DNA of 64,000 bases from Mycolicibacterium sp. S2-37. Its GTDB lineage: Bacteria; Actinomycetota; Actinomycetes; Mycobacteriales; Mycobacteriaceae. This document shows positions 47,056-56,572 of this stretch, in pieces. The stretch is from contig NZ_JAFEVR010000004.1 in NCBI RefSeq assembly GCF_017352375.1, forward strand, positions 1,116,001 through 1,180,000, written 5' to 3'. Position 1 is the stretch's first letter. Each line of letters opens with the position of its first letter. The position numbers and the translations under genes were made by a program. The notes beneath the pieces are model-generated. The model ran no database searches. It was not told the DNA's origin and saw only the letters and a list, made by a program, of their open reading frames with translations.

Positions 47056-47397
47056 GTGCGCTACGTAATAGCAGCTCTGGGCGTCGCAGCTGCGGCATTG
47101 ATACCTGTCGCATCCGCCTACGCCGAACCCGAGCCTGACCCGCACATGCCCAACATGCAAGCCGGGTATTGCCCCGGCGGCGGAATGGGGTCACCGATCT
47201 CCGTCGCATACTGCGACGGCGTGCCGTACCCGGACGGCACGTACTGGCACGCAATTCAGTATGGGGCGCCAATAATCGGCCGCCCCTACGGGTTGCTCTC
47301 ACCAGGTCTTCAGTGCGTTATCGGCGGCGGACCCATACCCCAACCGGCCCCGCCCGGTGGGTGCGGCGGAGCTGTGCCACCGCCACCGACGGCGTAG
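47056..47397 (+). CDS. Small exported mycobacterial protein
   Basis: A 113-residue secreted protein with signal peptide MRYVIAALGVAAAALIPVASAYA and a mature part with four cysteines (GYCPGG, AYCDG, LQCVIGG, GGCGG) and the motif YPDGTYWHAIQYG. The Pro/Gly-rich tail and this motif are common to a group of small mycobacterial exported proteins of unknown role. The GTG at 47056 lies 5 bases after GAAGGAGGG. It stands 79 bases after modC and is probably not part of molybdate uptake. Confidence 0.72.
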   Translation: MRYVIAALGVAAAALIPVASAYAEPEPDPHMPNMQAGYCPGGGMGSPISVAYCDGVPYPDGTYWHAIQYGAPIIGRPYGLLSPGLQCVIGGGPIPQPAPPGGCGGAVPPPPTA

Positions 47398-47494
47398 GAC
47401 AGAATCCGGCAGGGGCCCTCCACCGGTTGCTGTCGAGACGCGCCCGCCACGGATATCGAGTCACGGGCATTCGACGGGCCGGTGAAGGACAACG

Positions 47495-48183
47495 ATGTCG
47501 ACATCGGCCCACTGGGCGTCGTTGCTCGGCGAGCTCACCGCGTTGGCCGCGGTGGTGGCGCTGTCGCCCTTCACCGTCGTCCCTGCCATCCTGCTGATCG
47601 TGCACAGCGACCGCCCGCGTGCGGTCGGGCTGTCATTCATCACCGGCTGGTTGCTGAGCAAGGCAGCGATCACCGTCGCTCTCCTCGAGCTCCTGAACTT
47701 GTTCTGGTGGAGAATGATTCAGCAGCACAGTCATGGTCGGGGTGGGTACGGGAAGTGCTCGGCGTCGCGCTGCTCGTCGCCGCCGTGGTCGTCTACCTGA
47801 CGCCGTCCCGGGCGGCGTATGCCACCCCGCGCTGGCTTCAGCGTCTGCAGCGCGTCTCGCCGTGGACAGCCGCTGTCGCCGGCGCGGCGCTGACGGTCGT
47901 GAATCTCAAGATCGTCATCGCATGCGCCGCAGCGGGTTACGCCATCGGGGTTGCGGATCTGAACGCGGCGGGGATCGTGATCACCGTGGCCTTCTTCACC
48001 CTGGCCGGTGGATCTACCGCCGCGCTAGCGATCCTGGCGTATGCCGTGTGGTCGCATCGCGTCGATCCCAATCTCGAGCGCTTCAGGCTGTGGCTGCAGC
48101 GCAGACAGCACATGCTCACTGTCGGCACGACCGCGCTGATCGGCGCTGCGCTCGTCGTGTCAGGCGTCGGACTCATCGCCTGA
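47495..48183 (+). pseudogene. GAP-family membrane protein, frameshifted
   Basis: Two adjacent reading frames together encode one multi-helix protein of the GAP/LysE-like (Sap) type. The N-terminal half (from the ATG at 47495, LLGELTALAAVVALSPFTVVPAILLIV) is intact up to about 47700. From about 47710 the homologous continuation (SGWVREVLGVALLVAAVVVYL, TVVNLKIVIACAAAGYAIG) is in a different frame, consistent with loss of one base around 47700-47725. The C-terminal half then runs to the stop at 48183. It is either a recent pseudogene or a sequencing error; no slippery heptamer for programmed shifting is visible. Confidence 0.7.
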
Positions 48184-48192
48184 GTGCCTCGA

Positions 48193-50025
48193 TCAGCGCG
48201 ACATGCCGCGGCGCGCCGCGACATGTGCGGCCATGCGTACAGGGCCGTCGGCGAGCGGACGGCCGCGGTAATCTCCTCTGCGCTCGATGATCTCGAAGTA
48301 GATCTGGGAGCCGATCACCGTGGTGTAGGCGTGCAGATACTCTCCGTCCGCGGTCCGGTCGTAGAGCACGTCGAGTTGCTGCAACCGCTCCACGAACTCG
48401 TCGCTGAGGTCGAGCCGCGCCTGCAGGTCGACGTAGTAGTTGGCGGGGATCCGCAGCATGGGGGCGGTCGCAGGCAATGAGCTCAGGGTGCCCATGATGT
48501 CGTCGGTGGTGAAGGCGATGTGCTGAGGGGTCTGCACCCCCGGCGTCCACTTCCCCCGCCGCAGCAACGGACCATCGAGCGCCACACCGAATCCCGACGG
48601 TTGCGGCGCGCGCAGAAGGTGACTGCGCACCAGTCCGTAGGGCCCGGGATACTCGGCCACCTCAGCGGTACGCAGTCCGAGAACGGACCGGTAGAACAGC
48701 ACGCTCTCGTCGTACCGGTCGAACGGCGCCGTGACGGAGATGTGGTCGATGCCGGTGATCCCCGCACCGGTGTCGGTTTCGACCGCTGGCGCGAGGACGA
48801 AGTCGCGCCGCCAGTCGAGGCGACCCGGCTCGAGGGACACGAAGAAGATGGACACCCCATCGGGTGCCGCGACGGCCGGCAGATCGGCTTCCCCCGGACG
48901 CACCACCCGCGGCAGGGCAGTGACGTTGAGGCCTTCCGCCGACGCGGCCAATCCCGAGGGATCCTCGGCAGCAATCGCGATCGCAGCGATGGCGGTCGAG
49001 TCGTCCTCGGCGGCATCGGTGGTGACGGTGACCAGAATCGTGGCGCCGGCCTGTGTCCACGCGACGACACTCTTCGAGCGGTGCGTCGCCGACCGCTCGA
49101 AACCGAATGCCGAAAGCGCGCGCTCCACGGTGGCGAGGTTGGTGGGGGTGATGCTCAGCTCCACGAAGGCCACGTCGATGTGCTGTGGTGGTCGGCTGCC
49201 GTTGAGCCCTGCTTCGAGAGACCCCAGCGAGCGCACCGCGTCGATGGCGGTGCGAACGGGCGAGGCCTGGCGGAAGACGTCGTTGAACACCTCGAGCGAC
49301 AGCGGTCCGGAATACCCGGCGGCGAGCACGTCGGACGTGAAGGCGACAAGGTCGAAGGCACCTTCGCCCGGAAACAGCCGATAGTGCCTGCTCCACTGCA
49401 GCACGTCCATGTCTTTGTGCGGCGCGTCGGCCAATTGGAGAAAGAAGATCCTGTCCCCTGGAACCTCGGCGAGTGCGTCGATCGTCGAGGACCGGGACAG
49501 GATGTGGAAGCTGTCGAGACACAACCCGACGGCAGGATGGTCGGCTCGGCGGACCGCCTCCCAGGACTGCTGCCACAGACCGACCGCACGTCCCCATGCC
49601 AGCGCCTCGTAGGCGATTCGCATTCCGCGTTGCTCGGCGAGGTCGCCCGCCGCCCGCAACTGCTCAGCCAGGTGGTCCATGTCGGCGACCGCGTCCTCGG
49701 AGGCATTGGAGCACACCAGGATGAGGTCGACTCCGAGCTCGGCCATGACATCGAACTTGCGGTCCAGTCGGCGCAGGTTTCGCTCGAACTGTTCTGGGTC
49801 GGTGCTGTCGAGGTCGCGAAACGGTTGGTAGAGAACGATGTCCAGCCCCAGTTCGTCACACCGCTCGCGAATCTGCTTCGGGCTCAGCGTGGACGCGACG
49901 AGATCGGGCTCGAACAGTTCGATCCCGTCGAAACCCGCATGCGCGGCGGCGACCAGCTTGTCATCGAGCGTTCCGGACAGACATACCGTCGCGATCGTCT
50001 TCTCACGATCCTGAATGACGGTCAC
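48193..50025 (-). CDS. qsuB: 3-dehydroshikimate dehydratase (QsuB-type, isomerase plus HPPD-like domains)
   Basis: A 610-residue two-domain enzyme that converts 3-dehydroshikimate to protocatechuate. The N-terminal sugar-phosphate-isomerase-like barrel has the metal/catalytic set Glu140 (AYEALAWG), Asp171 and His174 (LCLDSFHILS), Gln197 (FLQLADAP) and Glu245 (LSLEVFND), spaced exactly as I recall for QuiC1-type enzymes. The C-terminal part resembles 4-hydroxyphenylpyruvate dioxygenase, with His in GIDHISVTAP, His in TPQHIAFTTDD and Glu in IYFEIIERRG. The GTG overlaps the pcaJ stop; it is the last gene of the aromatic operon. Confidence 0.9.
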   Translation of the reverse strand: MTVIQDREKTIATVCLSGTLDDKLVAAAHAGFDGIELFEPDLVASTLSPKQIRERCDELGLDIVLYQPFRDLDSTDPEQFERNLRRLDRKFDVMAELGVDLILVCSNASEDAVADMDHLAEQLRAAGDLAEQRGMRIAYEALAWGRAVGLWQQSWEAVRRADHPAVGLCLDSFHILSRSSTIDALAEVPGDRIFFLQLADAPHKDMDVLQWSRHYRLFPGEGAFDLVAFTSDVLAAGYSGPLSLEVFNDVFRQASPVRTAIDAVRSLGSLEAGLNGSRPPQHIDVAFVELSITPTNLATVERALSAFGFERSATHRSKSVVAWTQAGATILVTVTTDAAEDDSTAIAAIAIAAEDPSGLAASAEGLNVTALPRVVRPGEADLPAVAAPDGVSIFFVSLEPGRLDWRRDFVLAPAVETDTGAGITGIDHISVTAPFDRYDESVLFYRSVLGLRTAEVAEYPGPYGLVRSHLLRAPQPSGFGVALDGPLLRRGKWTPGVQTPQHIAFTTDDIMGTLSSLPATAPMLRIPANYYVDLQARLDLSDEFVERLQQLDVLYDRTADGEYLHAYTTVIGSQIYFEIIERRGDYRGRPLADGPVRMAAHVAARRGMSR

Positions 50026-50735
50026 CTCTGCTGCACCCCTTCCGGGAGCCGGTCCTCCAGCCGCCTCAGCGAAACGCTGAGACGGTCCTGCAGGTCGGCG
50101 ACAGACATGCCGAATGTGGCGATCACCCGGATCCCCGCTGGGCCTACAGCGAAGGCGCCCACCTCCGTGTACACCCGGCTGACACACCCCAGCCCGGTGA
50201 GCGGATAGGTGCACTCGGGTACCAGCTTCGGCGTCCCGTCCTTGGTGAACAGCGTCATCATCACGAAGACGTCCTTGGCGCCGATGGCGAGATCCATGGC
50301 GCCGCCGACGGCGGGGATCGCCCCGGCCGCTCCGGTATGCCAGTTGGCGAGGTCCCCGCGTTCAGAGACCTGGAAGGCGCCGAGGACGCAGACATCGAGG
50401 TGCCCACCACGCATCATCGCGAACGAGTCGGCGTGATGAAAGTAGGCGGCGCCGGGCAGTTCGGTGACCGGCACCTTGCCCGCGTTCGTGAGATCCGGAT
50501 CGATCTCGTCGCCAACCGCTTCGGGTCCCATACCGAGCATGCCGTTCTCGGTGTGGAGCACGATTCCGCTTTCCGGTGTCAGATAGTCCGACACTTTGGT
50601 CGGCTGTCCGATCCCGAGGTTGACGTATGACCCGTGTGGAATGTCGCCGGCTACCGCCTTGGCGATCTCGTCGCGGTCGAGCGGCCCGCGGTCGAGGTTC
50701 TCAACGGTGTGGGAGATGGTGAGTTCGATGGTCAC
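50022..50735 (-). CDS. pcaJ: 3-oxoadipate CoA-transferase subunit B
   Basis: A 237-residue beta subunit of a class I CoA transferase. The catalytic glutamate lies in LHTENGMLGMGP (about residue 63), within the family motif. With PcaI it moves CoA from succinyl-CoA to 3-oxoadipate in the beta-ketoadipate pathway; the placement between pca genes supports this over acetoacetate or other acyl substrates. The ATG overlaps the pcaI stop and its own stop overlaps the qsuB GTG. Confidence 0.9.
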   Translation of the reverse strand: MTIELTISHTVENLDRGPLDRDEIAKAVAGDIPHGSYVNLGIGQPTKVSDYLTPESGIVLHTENGMLGMGPEAVGDEIDPDLTNAGKVPVTELPGAAYFHHADSFAMMRGGHLDVCVLGAFQVSERGDLANWHTGAAGAIPAVGGAMDLAIGAKDVFVMMTLFTKDGTPKLVPECTYPLTGLGCVSRVYTEVGAFAVGPAGIRVIATFGMSVADLQDRLSVSLRRLEDRLPEGVQQR

Positions 50736-51421
50736 GAGGCCTCCGCCGCTGCTGCCGGGATGGCGCTGAGGTCCAGCACCCGGTCGACGTAGATGGACGG
50801 TGTCACCACCACCTCCGGGTCGATGTCACCGGTCTCGACCACGGCGCCGACCTCGACGATGGTCAGACCGGCCGCTGTCGCCATGACCGGTCCGAAGTTC
50901 CGCGCGGTCTTGCGGTAGACGAGGTTTCCCATCCGGTCGCTCCGGTGGGCTGCGATCAGCGCTACATCGCCACGGATCGGGTACTCCAGCACGTAATTCC
51001 GGCCGTCGATCGTGCGCGTTTCCCGTCCCGCCGCCAGTTCGGTGCCGAACCCGGTCGGGCAGAAGAACGCCCCGATTCCCGCGCCCGCGGCCCGCATGCG
51101 TTCGGCGAGGTTGCCCTGTGGGACCACCTCGAGGTCGATCTTTCCCGCCCGGTAGAGGCCGTCGAAGACGTAGGAATCGCTCTGCCGCGGGAACGAGCAG
51201 ATGATGCGGCGCACCCTCCCGGCGCGCAGCAGCGCGGCCAGACCGGTGTCTCCGTTGCCTGCGTTGTTGCTGACGATGGTGAGGTCGGTGGCACCCTGGA
51301 TGATCAGCGCGTCGATCAGTGTCGTCGGCATACCGGCCATGCCGAAGCCACCCACCAGAACGGTTGCGCCGTCCTGGATTCCGGCCACAGCCTGGAGGGC
51401 GTCGTCAGTGATCAGGATCAT
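50732..51421 (-). CDS. pcaI: 3-oxoadipate CoA-transferase subunit A
   Basis: A 229-residue alpha subunit. The CoA-binding glycine loop is VGGFGMAGMPTTLIDAL near residue 22, with SNNAGNGDTGLAALLRAGRV and GNLAERMRAAGAGIGAFF following, all typical of PcaI/ScoA. The ATG at 51421 overlaps the stop of pcaL (ATGA); the longer in-frame extension is the shadow of pcaL. Active site residues are in the partner subunit. Confidence 0.9.
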   Translation of the reverse strand: MILITDDALQAVAGIQDGATVLVGGFGMAGMPTTLIDALIIQGATDLTIVSNNAGNGDTGLAALLRAGRVRRIICSFPRQSDSYVFDGLYRAGKIDLEVVPQGNLAERMRAAGAGIGAFFCPTGFGTELAAGRETRTIDGRNYVLEYPIRGDVALIAAHRSDRMGNLVYRKTARNFGPVMATAAGLTIVEVGAVVETGDIDPEVVVTPSIYVDRVLDLSAIPAAAAEAS

Positions 51422-52599
51422 CGGGCGCCGTCCTCTGCATCGATCTCGGCCAGCACGCCCGCGGCGACCCGGAATGCGCTGTTGGCGTCGGGGACTCCGC
51501 AGTAGATGGCGGTCTGCATGATCAGCTCCTTGATCTCGTCGTTGTCCAGGCCGTTGCGCCGCGCCGCGCGCACGTGCATCGCGAATTCCTCGTGATGGCC
51601 GCGTGCGATGAGGGCGGTCAGCGTGATCAGCGAACGGCTTCGGCGGTCCAGCCCGGGGCGGGTCCAGATGCCACCCCATGCGTACTCGGTGATCATGCGC
51701 TGGAAGTCGGCGGTGAGGTCAGTGGTCGCTGCGATGGCCCGGTCGACGTGGGCATCACCGAGCACCTCGCGTCGCACCGCCATTCCCTTTCGGTAGGAGT
51801 CCTGGTCGGTGAAGGTGCCACCGCATCGCGGAAGCCCGGTGTGTTCTCTGATGAGCGCGGCCACCCGATCGGGCGCCTCAGCCGGCGCGAGATGGCCGAC
51901 GCCGTCGAGCACGACGGACCTGCCCGCTTGCACCCCGGAGGCGATGCGCTGCAGAGAGTCCGGCGGCGTGGGTACGTCCGCCCGGCCCGCGACGGCGAGC
52001 ACCGGGGTGGCGATCTCGGGCAATCGGTCTGAGACGTCGAATGCGGCCAACACATCGCAGGTCTGCGCATAGGACTCCGCGTCGGTGTGCCGCAGGCTGT
52101 CCAGCAGGGCCGCAGCGACACCCGGATTGCGCCCGGTGAACCCCTCCGCGAACCAGCGCTGAGGGGCCGCGGCGACCATCGGCGCGATGCCTCCGGCGCG
52201 CACGGTGGCGGCGCGGTCACGCCAACCGTCGGGGGTGCCGACCACCGCTCCGGTGCACAGCAGGGTTGCGGTGGAGAGCCGATGCGGAAAGTCCAGGGCC
52301 AACTGCAGGCCCACGCATCCGCCCACGGAATCGCCTGCGTAGTGGAACATCTCGGCGTCGAGCCGATCGGCCAGGGACACCACGGCGGCGGCGAGCTCGC
52401 CCATGGTGAACGGGCCGGCCACGCCGCTTCGGCCGTGTCCGGGCAGATCCCACCCCACGACGTGCGCATCCGCGATGAGGGCCTGAGCAACTCCGCCCCA
52501 CAGCGTGGCCGCGGAGGTGCCCAGCGACGGGCCGAGCAGGATCAGCGGCCCAGCGTCCGGGCCGCCGAAATCGACGGTGGCCACAGCGGGAACGGTCAT
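51418..52599 (-). CDS. pcaL: Fused 3-oxoadipate enol-lactonase / 4-carboxymuconolactone decarboxylase
   Basis: A 393-residue fusion of PcaD and PcaC, as usual in actinobacteria. The N-terminal alpha/beta hydrolase (about residues 1-255) has the nucleophile in YAGDSVGGCVGL, the acid region AVAGRADVPTPP and the histidine in DGVGHLAPAEAPD. The C-terminal decarboxylase domain (about residues 265-390) carries FAMHVRAARRNGLDNDEIKELIMQTAIYCGVPDAN. Together they turn gamma-carboxymuconolactone into 3-oxoadipate. Overlaps pcaB and pcaI by four bases each. Confidence 0.92.
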   Translation of the reverse strand: MTVPAVATVDFGGPDAGPLILLGPSLGTSAATLWGGVAQALIADAHVVGWDLPGHGRSGVAGPFTMGELAAAVVSLADRLDAEMFHYAGDSVGGCVGLQLALDFPHRLSTATLLCTGAVVGTPDGWRDRAATVRAGGIAPMVAAAPQRWFAEGFTGRNPGVAAALLDSLRHTDAESYAQTCDVLAAFDVSDRLPEIATPVLAVAGRADVPTPPDSLQRIASGVQAGRSVVLDGVGHLAPAEAPDRVAALIREHTGLPRCGGTFTDQDSYRKGMAVRREVLGDAHVDRAIAATTDLTADFQRMITEYAWGGIWTRPGLDRRSRSLITLTALIARGHHEEFAMHVRAARRNGLDNDEIKELIMQTAIYCGVPDANSAFRVAAGVLAEIDAEDGAR

Positions 52600-53801
52600 G
52601 ACCGCTCCTTGACGAACCGCCGGGCCCGGGTCAGGGTCATCTCGATGACGCGGTCCGCGGCACCGGTGTAGGCGGGAAGAGCTGGACGGCCGGTCAAATC
52701 AGCCATCGTGCGCTGTTCTGCGAGCAGATCGGCGGCCGCGGCGAGGTTGGCGGTCGCGCGGTCGTCCTGCACCCGCAGCGTCGAGACGAGTTCAGAAGTG
52801 TGCGCTGCAGCGGCAACCGAGTACCGGGCCAGCGTTCGCAGTGTGGCCCATTCGGCGTGCCAGGCGCCGTCGGAGCGCTCGTCGACGCTCGCGGCCGAGG
52901 CGGCGTGCAGGGTGGCGCTCAACGGAGCTGCGGCCAACGCCGCGCGCCGGATCAGAACCGCGCGAACCGGATTGTGCTTGTGCGGCATGGTCGACGACCC
53001 ACCACCACTGCCCTCGGCCAGTTCCCCGACTTCACAGCGGCTGCCCGTCGCCACGTCTGCGGCGATGTGCCCCCAGGCGTCGCAGCATGTGATCAGCGCA
53101 TCGCCGATGCGGGTGATCGTCGAACGGTTGGTGTGCCAGGGCATCGAGGGCGCGAGGCCCAGACTGGTGGCCAGCGTGTCACTCAAAGCGATGGCCCCGT
53201 CGACGGATCCGGCGAGTTCGGTCGCGGCGGCGAGGGTGCCGACCGCGCCGCCCACCTGCACGGGCAGCGACGACGACAACTCGGCCATCGGTTCGGCGGC
53301 TTCCAGAACGCCGGTGAGCCAGTGACCGATCCTGACACCGAGAGTGCTGGGCAGTGCAGGCTGGGTGAGTGTGCGCGCCAGCGCCGGTGTATCGCGGTGC
53401 ATTTCGGCGAGTGCAGCCAAACCCGCGACCTGCTCAGCGCACTTGTCGCTGATGGTGGTGAGCACATCCCGTGCGCAGATCATCAGTGCCGTGTCGAGGA
53501 CGTCCTGACTGGTCAGCCCGCGGTGCATCCAGCGGCTCGTCGCCGCGTCCGAGCGCTCCCGCAGCAGTGCGACCAGCGCGCTGACGGGGTTGCCGTCCGT
53601 GTCGGCCCGGCGCGCGATTGTGTCGCGGTCACCGTCGACGAGGAGGCTGAGAAGTTGTGCCCGCGCTTCGGGCGGTGCGATGCCGGATTCGACGAGGCCG
53701 TCCAGCCACGCCTGTTCGACGGCGACCATCGCGCCGAGGAAGGCCTGATCGCTCATCAGGTCGCCGGCCAGGTGATCTCCCGGCCAGAACAGGTCGGTCA
53801 T
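52596..53801 (-). CDS. pcaB: 3-carboxy-cis,cis-muconate cycloisomerase
   Basis: A 401-residue member of the fumarase/aspartase superfamily. The signature loop is GSSTMPHKHNPVRAV near residue 273, and HRGLTSQDVLDTALM with HTNRSTITRIGDAL are the other conserved regions. In this operon context the reaction is lactonisation of 3-carboxymuconate to gamma-carboxymuconolactone. Starts within the pcaG stop (ATGA) and ends within the pcaL start. Confidence 0.92.
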   Translation of the reverse strand: MTDLFWPGDHLAGDLMSDQAFLGAMVAVEQAWLDGLVESGIAPPEARAQLLSLLVDGDRDTIARRADTDGNPVSALVALLRERSDAATSRWMHRGLTSQDVLDTALMICARDVLTTISDKCAEQVAGLAALAEMHRDTPALARTLTQPALPSTLGVRIGHWLTGVLEAAEPMAELSSSLPVQVGGAVGTLAAATELAGSVDGAIALSDTLATSLGLAPSMPWHTNRSTITRIGDALITCCDAWGHIAADVATGSRCEVGELAEGSGGGSSTMPHKHNPVRAVLIRRAALAAAPLSATLHAASAASVDERSDGAWHAEWATLRTLARYSVAAAAHTSELVSTLRVQDDRATANLAAAADLLAEQRTMADLTGRPALPAYTGAADRVIEMTLTRARRFVKERS

Positions 53802-54364
53802 CGGTGCTGTCCCGGATAACGGAGGAACACGGTCTCGGGTTTACCGGGGGCCTCCTGCAATTGGATGTCGAAGCGTAGGCCGGCTTGTCGGGTGGCGATG
53901 AGGGTGTCGCGGCGTGCGGGTGGAAGCGATGTGAGCAACGGGTCGTCGGCCAGGTGCTCTCCGGGGACGTAGGCACGGGTGAACAGGCGGTTGAGCAGTC
54001 CACGTGCGAACACTGTGACGAGGATGAATGGGGCCATTCCGGGCCGCGTCGGCCCGGGAATGACGGTGGAGAAGCTGTATCTCCCGTCATCGGACGTGCC
54101 GGCCCGTCCCCAACCGGTGAAAGTGAAGCCGTCACGGTTCAGCGACCCGGGAGATGAGGGGACCGTTCCGTCGGCGTCGGCCTGCCAGATCTCCAGGAGC
54201 GCGTCGGGCACGGGGCGGCCGTCACCGTCGGCGACGATGCCCCACAGCTGTACCGCGTTCGGCGACCCGGGCGGCACCAGTTCGTTGCCCCGGTCGAACG
54301 GCAGCGCGTAGCCGAAGAAGGGGCCGACGGTCTGGCCCGGGGTGGCGGGCAGTATCGGGCTCAT
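53798..54364 (-). CDS. pcaG: Protocatechuate 3,4-dioxygenase alpha subunit
   Basis: A 188-residue alpha subunit of the iron-dependent intradiol dioxygenase. Conserved elements are TPGQTVGPFFGYALPF at the N-terminus, VPDALLEIWQADADG and GFTFTGWGRAGTSDDGRYSFSTVIPG; the iron ligands are supplied by PcaH, as expected since the His-x-His motif is absent here. The ATG at 54364 overlaps the pcaH stop; an upstream in-frame extension is the shadow of pcaH. Confidence 0.92.
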   Translation of the reverse strand: MSPILPATPGQTVGPFFGYALPFDRGNELVPPGSPNAVQLWGIVADGDGRPVPDALLEIWQADADGTVPSSPGSLNRDGFTFTGWGRAGTSDDGRYSFSTVIPGPTRPGMAPFILVTVFARGLLNRLFTRAYVPGEHLADDPLLTSLPPARRDTLIATRQAGLRFDIQLQEAPGKPETVFLRYPGQHR

Positions 54365-55170
54365 CGGGTTTCGCTCGCGTCGTCGGGGTTCTCGATCGGG
54401 GTGCGCGCCCCGCCGGTGAGCACGATGTCCCACCGGTAGCCGGTGGCCCATTCGTGGGTGGTGACGTCGTGGTCGTAGGTGGCGACCAGCCGATCGCGCG
54501 CCTTCTGATCGGTGATGGCCTGGTAGATCGGATCGAGGGCGAACAGCGGATCGCCGGGAAAGTACATCTGAGTGATCATCCGCTGGGTGAATTCGGTTCC
54601 GAACAGCGAGAAGTGGATGTGCGCAGGCCGCCAGGCATTGCGGTGGTTCTTCCACGGATACGGCCCGGGTTTGATCGTGGTGAACCGGTAGACGCCGTCG
54701 TCATCGGTGAGGCAGCGGCCGACGCCGGTGAAGTTGGGGTCGATGGCAGCCGGGTGCCGGTCGCGTTTGTGGATGTAGCGTCCGCCGGCGTTGGCCTGCC
54801 ATATCTCGACGAGCTGGCGCCGCACGGGCCGGCCGTCGCCGTCCACCACCCGGCCGGTCACCACCATGCGTTCGCCGATGGGTTCACCGCCGTGCTGGAT
54901 GGTGAGATCGGCTTCGAGCGGGTTCACGTCGCGTTCGGAGAAGCACGGCGCCCACAGTTCGATGCCCTCCGGATCGGCGTGGAGCAGGTCCTTGGTCGGG
55001 TACCGCAGCAGGCTGCTGCGGTAGGGCGAGTAGTCCAGGCGTGGCTGCGTCTCCTCGACCCCTGCGCGCTCATAGGCGGCCGAAATCGTTCCGATCTCCG
55101 CGCTGATCGCGTGCTGGGTGGTGATCGCGCTGTCGGGGTTGGTGTCGATCGTGGCGGTCGTGTCGTGCAC
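54361..55170 (-). CDS. pcaH: Protocatechuate 3,4-dioxygenase beta subunit
   Basis: A 269-residue catalytic subunit that opens protocatechuate between the hydroxyls to give 3-carboxy-cis,cis-muconate. The Fe(III) ligands are visible: Tyr in GGRYIHKRD, Tyr in GPYPWKN, and the two histidines of RPAHIHFSLFG. The N-terminal SPYRSSLLRYPTKDLL is typical of actinobacterial PcaH. The start is an ATG 12 bases after the transporter stop, and the stop overlaps pcaG. Confidence 0.93.
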   Translation of the reverse strand: MHDTTATIDTNPDSAITTQHAISAEIGTISAAYERAGVEETQPRLDYSPYRSSLLRYPTKDLLHADPEGIELWAPCFSERDVNPLEADLTIQHGGEPIGERMVVTGRVVDGDGRPVRRQLVEIWQANAGGRYIHKRDRHPAAIDPNFTGVGRCLTDDDGVYRFTTIKPGPYPWKNHRNAWRPAHIHFSLFGTEFTQRMITQMYFPGDPLFALDPIYQAITDQKARDRLVATYDHDVTTHEWATGYRWDIVLTGGARTPIENPDDASETR

Positions 55171-55182
55171 GGTGGCGACTCC

Positions 55183-56529
55183 TCAGTGGTCGATGAGTTC
55201 GCGTGCCGTGCCGGGGGCCCGGCGACCGAGCTCCGCGGTCGGCACGTCCTTGGTCTCCTTGGCCGTCAGCGCGGCGCCGGTCGCGATGAGACAGACGACC
55301 GCGGTGAAGATGCTGATCACCACCCAGCCGCCGTCCTCCACACCGCCCAGTGCGGTGACGATGGCCGGCGCGAAACCGGCGACCAGGAAGCCCAGCTGTG
55401 TCCCGATGGCCAGCCCGGAGAACCGGACCCGGGTGGCGAACATCTCGCCGTAGAACGACGGCCATACCGCGTTGGCGGCGGCGTAGCCGAAGGAGAACGT
55501 GGCGACGGCCAGTGCGAACATCAGCGCGGTGTTGCCACTGCTCATCGAGAGGAGATAGAACGGCATGAGCGCGGCCGAGGACAGCGCACCGTAGATGTAC
55601 ACCGGCTTGCGGCCGATCCGATCAGCCAGCTTCCCGAAGAGCGGCTGCGTCCCCAGGGCCACGATGTTCGCGACCACGACCAGCCACAGCGTCACGTCTG
55701 AGTCCAGCCCCATCTTCTTACCGTAGGCGATGGCCAAGTTGGCGAACACCGTCGACACAGCAGCGATGAATGCGCAGAAAATGACTCGCAGAACGTCACG
55801 CCAGTGGTTGCGCATCAGCGGCATCAACGGCATCCGGGCGATGGTGCCCGCGGACTTGGCGTCCTCGAACTCCGGCGTCTCGTGTAGCCGACGCCGGATG
55901 AAATAGGCCACCACCACGACGACAGCACTCAGCCAGAAGGGCACCCGCCATCCCCAGGAGTAGAGGTCCTCGTCCGGCAGCGCCACGATCGGGATGACGA
56001 CCAGGGAGGCCAGGATGAGGCCGCCCTGGGTTCCGGTCAGCGTCCACGAGGTGAAGAAGGCACGCTGATTGTCGGGAGAATGCTCGAGTGTCAGCGAGCT
56101 GGCGCCGGCCTGCTCGCCTGCGGCCGAGAAGCCCTGCAACAGCCGGCATGTCACCAGCAGGATGGGCGCCAGCACCCCCACCGTGCCGTACGTCGGCAGG
56201 CAACCGATGGCGAACGTCGACACACCCATGAGCAGCAGCGTGAACATCAGTACGTTGCGGCGCCCTATGCGGTCGCCGAAGTGACCGATCACAAAGGCGC
56301 CGACCGGCCGCGCGATGTAGGCGACACCCAGCGTGGCGAACGACTGAGCCAGCGCCACGGTTTCGTTGCCCTCGGGGAAGAAAACCTTCGGAAAGACCAG
56401 TGCCGCAACGAAGCCGAACACGAAGAAGTCGTAGTACTCCACGGCGCTGCCCATGAAGCTGGCGAGCGCCGCCTTCTTCGGCGTCCGTGTCGGTCCACCG
56501 TCCGGCGGGTTGCTGTCGGTGACGCTCAT
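55183..56529 (-). CDS. MFS metabolite:proton symporter, probable shikimate/quinate importer
   Basis: A 448-residue transporter with 12 helices of the metabolite:H+ symporter group: N-terminal SFMGSAVEYYDFFVFGFVAALVF, loop GHFGDRIGRRNVLMFTLLLMG and second-half GKLADRIGRKPVYIYG. This is the family of ShiA, QsuA and PcaT-like importers, and the operon implies shikimate, quinate or protocatechuate as substrate; the sequence alone does not decide. CAGGAGG lies upstream of the ATG. It sits between the dehydrogenase gene and pcaH. Confidence 0.85.
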   Translation of the reverse strand: MSVTDSNPPDGGPTRTPKKAALASFMGSAVEYYDFFVFGFVAALVFPKVFFPEGNETVALAQSFATLGVAYIARPVGAFVIGHFGDRIGRRNVLMFTLLLMGVSTFAIGCLPTYGTVGVLAPILLVTCRLLQGFSAAGEQAGASSLTLEHSPDNQRAFFTSWTLTGTQGGLILASLVVIPIVALPDEDLYSWGWRVPFWLSAVVVVVAYFIRRRLHETPEFEDAKSAGTIARMPLMPLMRNHWRDVLRVIFCAFIAAVSTVFANLAIAYGKKMGLDSDVTLWLVVVANIVALGTQPLFGKLADRIGRKPVYIYGALSSAALMPFYLLSMSSGNTALMFALAVATFSFGYAAANAVWPSFYGEMFATRVRFSGLAIGTQLGFLVAGFAPAIVTALGGVEDGGWVVISIFTAVVCLIATGAALTAKETKDVPTAELGRRAPGTARELIDH

Positions 56530-56572
56530 GGGTTCCTCCTGTTATCTGAAGTGGTTTCGGCGGTCGGGGGGT

